64,000 bases of DNA from Methanobrevibacter sp. (GCF_015062985.1 NZ_SUTI01000002.1:1-64000); one strand, 5' to 3'. Positions 1-9,720 are shown, counted from the stretch's first letter. Made by a program: numbers and translations. Notes: generated by a model not told the origin, from the letters alone.

Positions 1-164
1 TTTTTAGCAAAACTAAAAATAAAAATTTAGTAATTAATGAAATAATTCTAGAGAACTAGACAATATTAAATTGGTTCGTATAGTATATAAATGTTTTTAA
101 AAAAAGACCAAAATAAGTAATTTTTGAAGTTAAAAAATAAATTTCGAAATAAAGAAATAGAAAA

Positions 165-209
165 ACACTTTAATAAAAGTGTAAAAGAGATAGTAAAAAA
201 TTACTATCT
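165..209 (-). terminator. tandem hairpins downstream of the histone gene
   Basis: Two perfect inverted repeats follow the histone gene: a 9-bp stem (AGATAGTAA/TTACTATCT, 188-209) and a 7-bp stem (ACACTTT/AAAGTGT, 165-182), each with a 4-nt A-rich loop. On the minus strand each is followed by a T-rich stretch. Read as transcript-end structures; positions 1-164 hold only A/T-rich sequence with no gene that I can support. Confidence 0.5.
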
Positions 210-227
210 AAATGATCAATTGCAAAT

Positions 228-428
228 CTATTTAATTGCTAATTTTACATCATCAGCTTTTACAGTTTTTCTACCAGCGTGACGAGCAAAGCCTACAGCT
301 TTAGCTGCGATTTCATTTCCGTAATCTTCGATTGCTTCGGTTAAAGCAACTTTTGCGTCATCACTAACTCTTTGTGCACCAGCATTTTTTAATATTCTTC
401 CTACAGGAGCAATTGGTAATTCACTCAT
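228..428 (-). CDS. archaeal histone (HMf-like)
   Basis: A 66-residue single histone fold, the standard length of HMf/HMt-type archaeal histones that wrap DNA as dimers and polymers. The protein starts MSELPIAPVGRIL and shows the family features R at the end of helix 1, VSDDAK, and GRKTVKADDVKLA before the C-terminal helix. A longer frame reaches 443, but the GAGGTG ribosome binding site (436-441) lies over that upstream start and 7 nt before the ATG at 428, so 428 is the start. The gene stands alone with its own TATA box and terminator hairpins. Confidence 0.95.
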   Translation of the reverse strand: MSELPIAPVGRILKNAGAQRVSDDAKVALTEAIEDYGNEIAAKAVGFARHAGRKTVKADDVKLAIK

Positions 429-470
429 AATTATACACCTCATTTATTTTGTAATAATAGTTTTTTATTT

Positions 471-485
471 GCTTATATATAAATA
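471..485 (-). promoter_or_regulatory. histone gene TATA box
   Basis: The minus strand reads TTTATATATAAGC about 45-55 nt before the histone ATG, a good archaeal TATA element that would place the transcript start near 450. The rest of 486-659 is A/T-rich and contains an overlapping ACCGGT/GGTACC palindrome near 553 and a TAGGTTAGGTTAAAT run near 584-600 of unknown meaning. Confidence 0.5.
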
Positions 486-659
486 TATTGGTTTATTAAA
501 GCTGATTTTTAAAAATTTCAGCATAAAAAAGCAAACTGTTAAAACATAAAAACCGGTACCACTATATTTAAAAATGTTTTTCATAGGTTAGGTTAAATAA
601 AAAAAGTGTAAATTTTATCAAAAAAAACCAAAATTAAAAAGCAAAAAAGTAAAAAAGAG

Positions 660-680
660 AGATTTAACTAAGTTAAATCT
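660..680 (-). terminator. thrC stop-codon hairpin terminator
   Basis: AGATTTAACT and AGTTAAATCT form a perfect 10-bp inverted repeat that includes the thrC stop codon (679-681) and is followed on the minus strand by TCTCTTTTTTACTTTTTT. Same architecture as several other genes in this window. Confidence 0.6.
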
Positions 681-1875
681 ACTTGTTCATAAGAATCTTT
701 CTTAAAGTGTCTATATCAGCATCAACCTCAGTAGGTTGGGTACATGCATCAATAGCAGTGTTAGGGTCTTTCAACAAGTGTCCAGTAACAACACATGTTA
801 TTGTTTCGCCTTTATCAATGACACCTTCGCCTACAAGTTTTTTAAGTCCTGCAATTGAAGCTGCTGAAGCTGGCTCGACACCTATACCTTCTGTTCTTGC
901 AAGCAATTTTTGAGCATCCAAAATTTCCTCGTCGGTTACGGTTTCAGAATAACCATTGGAATCATAAATTGCATTTAATGCCTTAATATCACTTACAGGT
1001 GCACCAATACGGATAGCAGTTGCAATGGTTTCCGGATTTTCAACAGGAACCACTCTTCTATCACCTTTTTTGAATGCGTTGGTTACAGGGCATGCCCCTT
1101 CAGCTTGAATACCTGTCATCATCGGCAAATCCTTAATGAAACCGGCATCGTGGAATTCTTTAACACCTTTCCAGATAGCTGAAATATTTCCCGCATTTCC
1201 TACAGGCAAAATGATCCTGTCCGGAGCTTGCCATCCCAAATCACGAACAATTTCATAACCTATGGTTTTTTGTCCTTCAAGCCTATATGGGTTAATGGAA
1301 TTTAATAAGTAAAGATGTTTTTCTAATGCAAGGGCAGTCATTGCCTCTAATGCTTCATCAAAGTTTCCATTGATTGACATTACTTCAGCCCCATGGAACA
1401 TTGCCTGAGCCAATTTTCCTAAAGCAACTTTTCCGGAAGGCAAGAATACGATACACCTTAAACCGGCACGTGCCGCATAAGCGGATAATGATGCGGAAGT
1501 ATTTCCAGTTGAAGCACAACCAACAGTGTCAACACCAAGTTCCATTGCCTTAGTCATTCCAACTGTCATTCCCCTGTCCTTGAAACTTCCGGTAGGATTA
1601 GAACCTTCCACCTTAACATACAGGTTTACTCCAAGCTCGTCACCTAACTTGTCACATTTGCAGAATGGGGTTCCCCCTTCATCAAGGGAAACTATTTTTG
1701 TTTCATCAACAGGAATGCATTCTTTAAATTTCCATAAATTATCTCTTCTACCGTCAAAAATGTCTTTAGAAACATCAATTTCATTAACGAGTTCAAGTAC
1801 AGATCCACACTTTTGGCAAGTGTAGATTACTTCATCATCGTCATATTCTTCTCCACAAGAAACACATCTTATCAT
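679..1875 (-). CDS. thrC: threonine synthase
   Basis: PLP-dependent enzyme converting O-phosphohomoserine to threonine. The 398-aa protein begins with an archaeal-type zinc ribbon (CVSC near residues 4-7, CQKC near 20-23), then a fold-type-II PLP domain with the lysine motif NPTGSFKDRG, the phosphate-cup/substrate motif ASTGNTSASLSAY and a C-terminal CVVTGHLLKDP. Length and motif order are normal for archaeal ThrC. It ends in a hairpin plus U-tract; the next upstream gene begins 41 bp away. Confidence 0.95.
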   Translation of the reverse strand: MIRCVSCGEEYDDDEVIYTCQKCGSVLELVNEIDVSKDIFDGRRDNLWKFKECIPVDETKIVSLDEGGTPFCKCDKLGDELGVNLYVKVEGSNPTGSFKDRGMTVGMTKAMELGVDTVGCASTGNTSASLSAYAARAGLRCIVFLPSGKVALGKLAQAMFHGAEVMSINGNFDEALEAMTALALEKHLYLLNSINPYRLEGQKTIGYEIVRDLGWQAPDRIILPVGNAGNISAIWKGVKEFHDAGFIKDLPMMTGIQAEGACPVTNAFKKGDRRVVPVENPETIATAIRIGAPVSDIKALNAIYDSNGYSETVTDEEILDAQKLLARTEGIGVEPASAASIAGLKKLVGEGVIDKGETITCVVTGHLLKDPNTAIDACTQPTEVDADIDTLRKILMNK

Positions 1876-1916
1876 ATAATCACATTTAATATTTTTTTAT
1901 CGTATATTATAAAAAT

Positions 1917-2531
1917 TTAACTTAAAATTGATATTACAAATTTGGCAATTGGGATTGTCAGATAGGCTTCAATAAAACCGGATATCGCCATCAAAACTAT
2001 TGAAACTAAAAATATTATGCAAGCCTGTATTAATTTATCATAGCTTGATTCAAACGAATCTGTCAGTTTATCTGAAAACGGTTTGTTTTCCTGATGCAGC
2101 AATGTCTTGAAGAATCTATAGATAAAATTGAATAAAATAAAGCCGCTTGAACATGCCAGAACACATGAAGAAAGCTCAAATATCCCATGAGGTATAATAT
2201 AGAGCAACACGTGAATATTTCGAGAAGCGGCAACATAATATCCTACAAAAAATCCGTTGAATGCTAAAAGCACAGTGGAAAAGAAAAATATCACACCGAA
2301 AATAAACATCATAAAGATGATTCTAAGGTTATTGAAAAATATATCTCCGAATGTCAGCTGGATAGCGCCCGATTCCACTTTCCTTGCCAAATTTTCAATG
2401 ACAGGATTCATGTAACCATATGCATAAGGCTCAAGCAGATATCCCAAAATCATGGAAATGATAAGAATAGCAGCTGAAATACATATGGCCAGCTTATTTT
2501 CCTGGAATGCTAATTTGACTTCATTCAACAT
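1917..2531 (-). CDS. SpoIIM-family integral membrane protein
   Basis: A 204-aa protein with about five hydrophobic segments (near residues 15-30, 70-100, 105-140, 165-185 and 190-204) and the HGIFELSS stretch typical of the stage II sporulation protein M/DUF95 family. Archaea do not sporulate, so the role is unknown; family members are thought to act in membrane or transport complexes. The ATG overlaps the trpS stop as TAATG, indicating translational coupling with trpS. Confidence 0.8.
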   Translation of the reverse strand: MLNEVKLAFQENKLAICISAAILIISMILGYLLEPYAYGYMNPVIENLARKVESGAIQLTFGDIFFNNLRIIFMMFIFGVIFFFSTVLLAFNGFFVGYYVAASRNIHVLLYIIPHGIFELSSCVLACSSGFILFNFIYRFFKTLLHQENKPFSDKLTDSFESSYDKLIQACIIFLVSIVLMAISGFIEAYLTIPIAKFVISILS

Positions 2532-3628
2532 TATATCAATGTTTGTGCAATTTCTTTAGCTTCAACCTGTTTTGCCTTTAAATCTTCCATGAATTCTTCC
2601 ATCAGCTCGGCAGTTCTTACTTTACAATCGCCGCAACGCAAAGTACCGTTTAAGCAATCCTGCCTTATTTTTTCAAGTTCCTCATCGTCATCTATGAAGT
2701 GATATAAAAGCATTTCATAGATTACGCATTTGTCAACTTCTCCACCCAATTCCTGCTGCTCTTTTAATGACTCTCTTCCACCAGTCTTTGCGGATTTAAC
2801 CTTTTTGACTGCATCTTTTGTATCGTCATTAAGATAAATCGCTGTAGATGGCTTGGAACTGCTCATCTTATCTCCTGTTAATCCTGTCAAAAACCTGTGG
2901 TAAGTTGATGCGGGAGTCAGGAAGCCTAAATCTTCATGAAGTTTCTGAGCGATGTCCCTTGTTAATCTTAAATGAGGGTCCTGGTCTATGCCAACAGGAA
3001 CGACAACCTTTTTCGGACCTCCGAACTCTTCGATTTGAGGAAGCAAAATGTCAGCAACCTGAACCAGAGGCGCCTGAACATGAGCTATATTAGTTGATGG
3101 AGTGAATCCATAGATTGCTTTGAGTTGATTGAAGTTTGTTTTGCTTGAAGCCATAAAAGCCAAATCTTGCAATTGCTTATTTTGAGATTGCAGATATACG
3201 TTGACATTATCCTTTTCAAGGTCAAGGCCTAATGCAATCCAATTGGTTAAGTACTCGTCCACTGCAATTTGGCGGCCTTGTTCGAAGCTCATTCCCCTGG
3301 CGGCATATGATTCCAAATCTGCAATAGGAAGTGACAGCATTGCACCTTTCTCCTGATACCATTTCAACTGGTCGACGACCATCTTATGGCCGATGTGCAT
3401 CTGACCGCTTGGCATCATACCTGTTACAACCGCAAAATCCTTATTCTGATTGATTAAGTTATTGATTTCATTGAATTCCCTATGTCCAAAAATTACTCCT
3501 CTCTTCATCAGCTTTTGAGGATTCTTAATGTCGTCTATTATATCTGAAATCTTTCCAATACCAAACTGATTGACCAACTTGTCATAATCTAGGGTAAATG
3601 ATGCCCATGGATCTATTAAATCTGCCAC
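2531..3628 (-). CDS. trpS: tryptophan--tRNA ligase
   Basis: Class I aminoacyl-tRNA synthetase charging tRNA-Trp. The 365-aa protein carries the archaeal/eukaryal HIGH signature in PSGQMHIGHKM (near residues 72-82) and the KMSSS loop in GDKMSSSKP, with a Cys-containing C-terminal part (CGDCKVR). Length matches archaeal TrpRS. The gene overlaps the following SpoIIM-like gene by one base. Confidence 0.95.
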   Translation of the reverse strand: MADLIDPWASFTLDYDKLVNQFGIGKISDIIDDIKNPQKLMKRGVIFGHREFNEINNLINQNKDFAVVTGMMPSGQMHIGHKMVVDQLKWYQEKGAMLSLPIADLESYAARGMSFEQGRQIAVDEYLTNWIALGLDLEKDNVNVYLQSQNKQLQDLAFMASSKTNFNQLKAIYGFTPSTNIAHVQAPLVQVADILLPQIEEFGGPKKVVVPVGIDQDPHLRLTRDIAQKLHEDLGFLTPASTYHRFLTGLTGDKMSSSKPSTAIYLNDDTKDAVKKVKSAKTGGRESLKEQQELGGEVDKCVIYEMLLYHFIDDDEELEKIRQDCLNGTLRCGDCKVRTAELMEEFMEDLKAKQVEAKEIAQTLI

Positions 3629-3726
3629 ATTATCACCAACAATCTCTTTTAATTAACTTTATGATTAAACATTATTATAATAATTAAACTATCTTATAAA
3701 AATATAATGGATTCCTTTAATTTTAA

Positions 3727-4242
3727 TTAAGGTCTTGTCCACTCAATATTATAGTAGGTAATGTCAAAGTCATCATCAACAATTGCCAAAAGAAGTTTTT
3801 TATTAACACCGTGTGAAACTCTCACATAGCTTGCAAAATCAAGCGCATCAATGTCATAATTTTCAAATATTACCTTAACCAGAAAATTGGAATGAACCTC
3901 TCCAGGACCTTTTCCACGATTATACAATCTAAAATCAGATCCATATTTAAAACCAGTCTTAATTACATATCCGCGGTCTTTTAAATCACGATATACAACA
4001 TATTTTCCATAAGCCTCTTGCTCTTTCAAAAGGTCAATAATATAACCTATGCTGCATTCAACATCATCCTCATAAATATCCAGACGACCCTTTTCCAATA
4101 AATAACAGGCTTCAATTAAAGAAATGTTTAATGAATCAGCTTCAATTTTACCAAACTTGCTTTTTTCATGCAGAGCTATTGGTCTTTTGCTTCCTTCTTC
4201 AATCTTAATTGATACAATACCCTCAGATAACTTTCCTCGCAT
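3727..4242 (-). CDS. endA: tRNA-splicing endonuclease
   Basis: A 171-aa protein matching the short homotetrameric archaeal EndA that cleaves bulge-helix-bulge introns in pre-tRNA. The C-terminal catalytic half shows YVVYRDLKDRGYVIKTGFKYG, YNRGKGPGEVHSNFLV with the catalytic His, and the late SHGVNKKLLLAIV with the catalytic Lys; a catalytic Tyr lies in the DFRLY region. Divergence from neighbours in spacing suggests its own promoter. Confidence 0.93.
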   Translation of the reverse strand: MRGKLSEGIVSIKIEEGSKRPIALHEKSKFGKIEADSLNISLIEACYLLEKGRLDIYEDDVECSIGYIIDLLKEQEAYGKYVVYRDLKDRGYVIKTGFKYGSDFRLYNRGKGPGEVHSNFLVKVIFENYDIDALDFASYVRVSHGVNKKLLLAIVDDDFDITYYNIEWTRP

Positions 4243-4334
4243 TAAAACACCGCAAAAAGAAATAAATTATATTTAATGCTAATAATTTTGAAGCAAATAT
4301 TATATAAATTTTTTTAAAAATAAGAAAAAAGAAG

Positions 4335-5048
4335 TTAAAATCTAATAAAAATATTATTAGCCATTTCTAATGGAATATTTAACTCTTTATTATCAATTGA
4401 AACTAAAAAATAGTTGCTTGCGTTATTATCATTAAATTCATACTTTAAAGTTGAACCAACTTTAATGCCTTTAGCTGAAATGTCATCCAAAAGCTCATTG
4501 CTGCCGCGAATGAATGAAATAGTACCCTCAGCATCTGAATTTAACTCGGAAATAGACAGCAAATTGAATTTTCTATTGATAATCTGGTCGAAATCGTTCT
4601 GGGAATAGCATTGCTTGCAACTATCAAAATCAAAATCGCATGCAGGAATTATATTATTGTTCGGACATAAATCTGGATTACTCAACATAGTACATAATGC
4701 TCTTTCAGCTTCGTCAGATAAAGTGTGTTCCATCTCACAAGCTTGTTCGTGAACATTTTCCTCTTTAATCTTTAGAATATCAGTTAAAAACTTTTCCAAA
4801 ATCCTATGTTTTCTTGTAATTTTTTGAGCTATTTTCATACCTTCTTCAGTTAAAGTAGCTCCTTTGTATGGTGTATAACCAATATAACCCAAACTTTCTA
4901 ATTTTTTTAGCATTTGAGTTACACTGCCCGGTGCAATTTCCAAATCTTTTGATAATTGAGTAGTTGAAACCTGTTCCCCATTACTTCCGTTACGATAGAG
5001 AACTTCCAAATATTCCTCAATATTATCACTAATCTTATCCTCAGACAT
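4335..5048 (-). CDS. DtxR/MntR-family metal-dependent transcriptional repressor
   Basis: A 237-aa regulator with a winged helix (VSTTQLSKDLEIAPGSVTQML, then KGATLTEEG), a DtxR dimerisation/metal domain (HRILEKFL, HEQACEMEHTLSDEAERAL with the metal-binding Cys/Glu/His) and a C-terminal FeoA/SH3-like domain. An extra Cys group (PACDFDFDSCKQC) sits between them. A TTG at 5063 opens a longer frame, but GGTG at 5054-5057 places the start at the ATG at 5048. A near-palindromic box overlaps its own promoter, so it probably represses itself; the metal (Fe or Mn) cannot be told from sequence. Confidence 0.9.
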   Translation of the reverse strand: MSEDKISDNIEEYLEVLYRNGSNGEQVSTTQLSKDLEIAPGSVTQMLKKLESLGYIGYTPYKGATLTEEGMKIAQKITRKHRILEKFLTDILKIKEENVHEQACEMEHTLSDEAERALCTMLSNPDLCPNNNIIPACDFDFDSCKQCYSQNDFDQIINRKFNLLSISELNSDAEGTISFIRGSNELLDDISAKGIKVGSTLKYEFNDNNASNYFLVSIDNKELNIPLEMANNIFIRF

Positions 5049-5092
5049 ATGTTCACCTATCAATTCATTACATTAATATTTAATTATTAAAG

Positions 5093-5118
5093 TATAAAAA
5101 AGTTTTGGTATACCTAAA
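5093..5118 (-). promoter_or_regulatory. dtxR promoter with overlapping operator-like box
   Basis: The + strand reads TTTTGGTATACCTAAA at 5103-5118, an imperfect palindrome (TTTAGGTATACCAAA on the other strand). Directly downstream in gene direction is a TATA element (TATAAAAA on the + strand, 5093-5100), so the box covers the BRE. The same box occurs before metY and cysK in this window (38803-38818 and 49641-49656). Confidence 0.55.
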
Positions 5119-5174
5119 TAGCGATTAAAAATGAACATAAATTAATGAAAAAAATAAAATAAGAAGTAGAATAA

Positions 5175-8100
5175 TTAGAATGAAATACCAGAAGTGATAC
5201 TGTGTATACTAAATGAATTAGTATTCCAATTAACTACTTTTCCAAATGAATTTCTAGAGCTTGTCGGATCTGTAACAACCCACATGTCATCAATCAATAC
5301 TTGAGCCCATACATGTCCATATGTGCTTCCACTACTAAAGTAACAAGTTCCATGAACATATCTGGCTGCTAAACCTGCAGTCCTGTACATAGCAATGACT
5401 AAATGTGCTTGGTCAACACAGTTACCAGTCTTAGCATCTAATGTTCCAACTGAACCGTATCTAGTATCATAATAGAAACTATATGAGATTTGATCCCTTA
5501 CATAATTATAAATAGCAACAGCTTTATCATAATCAGTGGTCAAACCAGCAGTTAATGTATTGACAACTGCCTTGATTTTACTATTATTTACTTGACAATT
5601 TGTTGAAGATTGCAAATACGGAGTTAAATCGGTAACTCTATTTTTCTCATTTAAACCTGAGCCAGTAACATAAATCGGATCGACAGGAGTAGTTCCGTCT
5701 GAATAACGAAGAGTTACATAGTTAGGTAAATAATTATCATTTGAATTATAGAATACCAAGATACGTGAAAATGCATCAGCTAATTCTGAATAAATAACAT
5801 TTCCAAAAGTTGTTGAAATATAGTCAGGCGGCCTATTTTTAACTTCAACATAATGTGCTGCAAGTCTTGCAAGTCTGAAATACCCATCCTTATCTAAATC
5901 AGCTGATCCAATATTATCTCCGGATGGAGAAGTTGGTTCTTTAACACCATAGATAATGGCAACAGCTGAAGCACTGGAGTTTTCAAGATTGTTGATAGCT
6001 TTACTCATCAAGTAAAAGAATTCAGGCATTGAGAATTCTATTCCAGCCAATGTAACTGAGGCAGGCAATTTACCGTTGCTTGCATAATAGGTTTTAACAG
6101 TATTGGCACCAGCAATAATATTCTTAAAAGAAAGTGATTTAACATTAGAACTGCTTTCTGATGAACTTTCCTCTTGTTGAGGAGTTGATGGTTCAGAAGC
6201 AGATTGGCTAGGTTTAACAACTGAATTAACAGTCATTGTACTAGGCAATTTGCCATTAACATTATAAGATGCTAAAACACTTGCGAAACCAGCGACTAAT
6301 GCTTGGTATTTAATATTTCCTACAGTGGAACCAGCATAATTAGGTGCTTGACCATATGAAACAATGAAATTGCTAACTCTTTTTGCAACGTCCAAATAAT
6401 TTGCTTTAGACAATGAAGCTGTACCTGAAATTCCGGAAGGATTTTCAGCACCGTTAGCTGAAACAGGTGAAATCTTAGTAGAAGATGATTTGCCTGCATC
6501 AATATATTCGACAGCTTTTGTCATCAAATATAAGAACCTAGGAGCAGAGTAACTGGTACCTCCAACACTGACTGTAGATGGAATTGAATCCACAGACTTG
6601 AGTGATGAAACTAATGAATTTGCTGCAGCAGCAACTTGTGCAATAGTTACACCGGATGAAGAACTACTTGAAGAGGATGATGAGGATAATGATTTGAAAT
6701 CAATGTAACTGGTTAAACCCCATCTGAATATTATAACACCGGTTGCTTTACCGCTTAATGCTGCTTGAGCATCAGTTTTCATAGCAGATTGTGATAACTT
6801 TGTTACATCATCATCAGATACGTATCCTTGTAATCCTGCCCATACTTTAGCTCCATTTGAATTATCAGCAAACCATTTTGAAGTTGATGTAATCCATGAG
6901 GAAGATTTACCATAGTTTCCTTTATATATCATAGGAACAACCAAGTCCATATATTTACTAATTTGGGCAAAGTCCTGACCATAATAGTAAACATTACTGG
7001 TTGTTTCCGGCATTATAGCGCAAGAAACTATAAGATCTGAATTGACCCCATGAAGGGCACTGGTAGCCTGTTTTACAAACTGTGTAATAGCTGCAGTACC
7101 ACCTGAAGTTTTATAAGCAGTACCAGGATATCTTAAATAATCAAAGTGAATTCCAGCAACACCTTTAATTTTTGCATAGGACTTAGCTTCATTGATTACT
7201 TTAGTGAAATATGCAGTATTCGGAGATCCACCGGAAACCGGATTAATCCATGATCCATCATAAAATGCCTGCATCCATATGTGAACCCTAATTCCTAATT
7301 TATTTGCACTAGCAATCCATGACTCGACAGCTGACTGTCCATGTTTAGTAATTGCATAGAAGTTCAAGAAAATATCTGTTGTGCCTTGTGAAGCTAAACT
7401 GCTTAAGCTAACACTTTTCATATCTCCACCGAAAAGCCAATAACCGTATCCGTTAGTTAAAGTTGACTTTTTAGAGACAGTTACCTGTGTTGTACCTGTA
7501 CGTCCAGCATAATTCTCATCGCCGGTACTGTTAAACTTGTAAGTAACTGTATAAGTTCCAGGGGTAAGGCTTACAGAGAATGTGGCAAGACCATCTGCGT
7601 TTGTAGTTGCAGTATATGATTTGCCGTTAACAGTTAAAGAAATAACCTTTTTAGCAATAGGAGTTCCAGTTGGAGTTTTTAATGCAACTTTAAAGGTTAA
7701 AGTACCTTCAGTAAATTTGGTTACACTTTTCCAAAGAATTCTGGTTTCTGATCTTTCTTTTACAGTAATCTTGGTTGAACCGCTGACAGCAGCCAAGTTA
7801 GTGGCACCATTAAATGCATATTTAATGGTATATGATCCGCTAGCCAATTTGATTGGTAAAGATGCAATACCATTACTGTCGGTAGTTACAATTTGTGATT
7901 TACCATTAACTGTAAAAGTAATCTTTTTATTTGATAAAGGAACATCACCTGAAGTTAAAGCAACTTTAAATGAAGAACCTGATCCTATACCGAAAGTTTT
8001 TGTACTTTTCACGGTAAGTGATAAATCTTTACTTGGAAGAACATAAACCTTATTAGAACCGGTTGATGCTTTATAATGAGTACCTCCGGCAAATTTATAA

Positions 8101-9185
8101 GATGCTGTGTATGTACCTGCAGTTAAACCGGATAATTTGAATGTTGCATATCCATCGCTATCAGTTGTTGCAGTATAAGTTTTTCCATTAATAGTTAAAG
8201 TAATAGTTTTTCCTGCTGGAGGAGCATAGTCAAATGCATTAAGTAACCTTGTTTTGAGTACTTGGGAATCACCAATATATAATACGTGTAGACGGGTAAT
8301 GAATTTGGTTTCAACTTTATTATATACCTTAATAGTATATTTTTTGGTCAAACCATCAGCATTATATAAAGTAATCTTATGGTAACCGCCTTCAAGATCG
8401 GATAAAGCTACATAAGCTACACCATTACTATCGGTAATCCTATTGTATACAGCACCATCGTCAATAGAAAATGAAATTTTCTGATTAGCGAGAGGTTTAC
8501 CATTGCTATCTAAAAATGTTGCATTGAATTTCTTTTTATCAGCAGCAACTTTAGATATGTCCTCAGCATTGATTGTAGATAATATCTTAAATGTGTTTGT
8601 TTTCTTAAAACCAGTAACAGGATTGGTTGAAACAATAGTAAATGTTCCTGGTTTTTCATGTATTCCTAATGAAGCAACCCCTTTTGAGTTTGTTTTTACT
8701 GTATAAGCAATATCATTGACAGTAATTTTAACATTCCTACCCGCTAAAACATTACCGTTGTCATCATAGAATGTTGCGCTGTAAGGAGTGCTTCCCTTAT
8801 AATATTTAGTAATATCTTTTGATACGATACTGTTTGCTGTAGAAGAAACATCACTTTCACTGGATGCACCAGTAGTGACCCCATCAGTAGCGCTTAAAGA
8901 ATTACTATCCGAGTTAGTTGATAAAGTATTTGAATTTTCAGATCCTAAAACTTCTTCACTTGATAGAGAAACTTTAGATGAATCATTATCAACATTTGAA
9001 TCACTTGATACAGAAAGTACTGATGAATCAGCGGTTTTCTCCATTGGGACTGAGACATCTGTGGTGTCATCTACTAAGCTAGCAGTATGCGAATCTGTAA
9101 CACTTACTTCACTTGCTGAAATTGCACTAACTGAAAACAAGACAGTGAATAACAAGAGCAAAGCGAGTAATAATTGTTTGTTCAA
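5175..9185 (-). CDS. secreted putative pseudomurein-degrading or remodelling surface protein
   Basis: A 1336-aa exported protein. A TTG start at 9185 follows GGAGGT by 10 nt; the first ~26 residues are a signal peptide. Then come a Ser/Asp/Val-rich stretch (~27-120), five Ig-like repeats of ~90 aa (~121-573), a TIM-barrel glycosidase-like domain (~575-830; IHFDYLRYPG and VVPMIYKG strands), a poly-Ser linker, two blocks of pseudomurein-binding-type repeats (~840-990 and ~1010-1180), and a transglutaminase-like domain (~1200-1336) with Cys in GNCVDQAHL, His in GHVWAQ and Asp in VVTDPTS. The last resembles the Cys-His-Asp core of pseudomurein endoisopeptidases such as PeiW/PeiP. The likely substrate is the cell's own wall; I infer this from domain order. 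Confidence 0.8.
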   Translation of the reverse strand: MNKQLLLALLLLFTVLFSVSAISASEVSVTDSHTASLVDDTTDVSVPMEKTADSSVLSVSSDSNVDNDSSKVSLSSEEVLGSENSNTLSTNSDSNSLSATDGVTTGASSESDVSSTANSIVSKDITKYYKGSTPYSATFYDDNGNVLAGRNVKITVNDIAYTVKTNSKGVASLGIHEKPGTFTIVSTNPVTGFKKTNTFKILSTINAEDISKVAADKKKFNATFLDSNGKPLANQKISFSIDDGAVYNRITDSNGVAYVALSDLEGGYHKITLYNADGLTKKYTIKVYNKVETKFITRLHVLYIGDSQVLKTRLLNAFDYAPPAGKTITLTINGKTYTATTDSDGYATFKLSGLTAGTYTASYKFAGGTHYKASTGSNKVYVLPSKDLSLTVKSTKTFGIGSGSSFKVALTSGDVPLSNKKITFTVNGKSQIVTTDSNGIASLPIKLASGSYTIKYAFNGATNLAAVSGSTKITVKERSETRILWKSVTKFTEGTLTFKVALKTPTGTPIAKKVISLTVNGKSYTATTNADGLATFSVSLTPGTYTVTYKFNSTGDENYAGRTGTTQVTVSKKSTLTNGYGYWLFGGDMKSVSLSSLASQGTTDIFLNFYAITKHGQSAVESWIASANKLGIRVHIWMQAFYDGSWINPVSGGSPNTAYFTKVINEAKSYAKIKGVAGIHFDYLRYPGTAYKTSGGTAAITQFVKQATSALHGVNSDLIVSCAIMPETTSNVYYYGQDFAQISKYMDLVVPMIYKGNYGKSSSWITSTSKWFADNSNGAKVWAGLQGYVSDDDVTKLSQSAMKTDAQAALSGKATGVIIFRWGLTSYIDFKSLSSSSSSSSSSSGVTIAQVAAAANSLVSSLKSVDSIPSTVSVGGTSYSAPRFLYLMTKAVEYIDAGKSSSTKISPVSANGAENPSGISGTASLSKANYLDVAKRVSNFIVSYGQAPNYAGSTVGNIKYQALVAGFASVLASYNVNGKLPSTMTVNSVVKPSQSASEPSTPQQEESSSESSSNVKSLSFKNIIAGANTVKTYYASNGKLPASVTLAGIEFSMPEFFYLMSKAINNLENSSASAVAIIYGVKEPTSPSGDNIGSADLDKDGYFRLARLAAHYVEVKNRPPDYISTTFGNVIYSELADAFSRILVFYNSNDNYLPNYVTLRYSDGTTPVDPIYVTGSGLNEKNRVTDLTPYLQSSTNCQVNNSKIKAVVNTLTAGLTTDYDKAVAIYNYVRDQISYSFYYDTRYGSVGTLDAKTGNCVDQAHLVIAMYRTAGLAARYVHGTCYFSSGSTYGHVWAQVLIDDMWVVTDPTSSRNSFGKVVNWNTNSFSIHSITSGISF

Positions 9186-9263
9186 AATATTTTACCTCCA
9201 TAACAATTTTTTAAAAATCCATGAGCAAATTTTCTCACTTCACCAATATTTATTTAAAATATC

Positions 9264-9273
9264 TTATATAAAC
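9264..9273 (-). promoter_or_regulatory. TATA box of the pseudomurein-binding surface protein gene
   Basis: The minus strand reads GGTTTATATAAGAT here, about 80 nt before the TTG start at 9185, giving a 5' untranslated region of roughly 50 nt. Confidence 0.45.
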
Positions 9274-9700
9274 CTTTTTATTTGCTAAATAGCTTTAAAT
9301 AAGTTTAATTTTTAAAAATAAGGCTTAAACTTTATGAAAATAAGATATTAAGTAAAAATATACTTGAATTAGCTTTTAACAGAATAATACTATATGAAAC
9401 AATATTTAAAGTTACTTAATTTTATTAAAATGTAAACAGTAATTGAAATGCTTATCATATGAAATAACATATAATTATAAGCTATTTAATTAAAAAACAT
9501 AGGTTAGTATAAAGTTAGACTAAAAAACAATTCATTTAACACGAAATCAGTGAAAATAAACAATTATAATAGAAAAACGAAAATAGATTAAAAAATTATC
9601 CTCCTGCGAAAAAGTTAACTTAAACAGATTGGCGTAAATATAATAACACATATACAAGTTTAATACAATTTATATAGAAAAAATAAAAAAAAGAAAAGAA
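9274..9700. other. A/T-rich intergenic region
   Basis: About 430 bp between two minus-strand genes. It contains only short A/T-rich runs, a few ATAAC half-sites and a CATAGGTTAG...GTTAGAC segment near 9499-9528. I see no ORF with a ribosome binding site, no tRNA-like cloverleaf and no clear repeat. Confidence 0.5.
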
Positions 9701-9720
9701 GTAAAATTTTTCAATTTTAC
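9701..9720 (-). terminator. thermosome stop-codon hairpin terminator
   Basis: GTAAAATT/AATTTTAC form a perfect 8-bp stem with loop TTTC that includes the TAA stop (9717-9719), followed on the minus strand by TTCTTTTCTTTTTTTT. Confidence 0.6.

Noticed and set aside
7582..8046. 154-codon + strand frame opposite the pseudomurein-binding protein gene
   Set aside because: Antisense to Ig-like repeats, repeats its own composition with the same period, and has no ribosome binding site.
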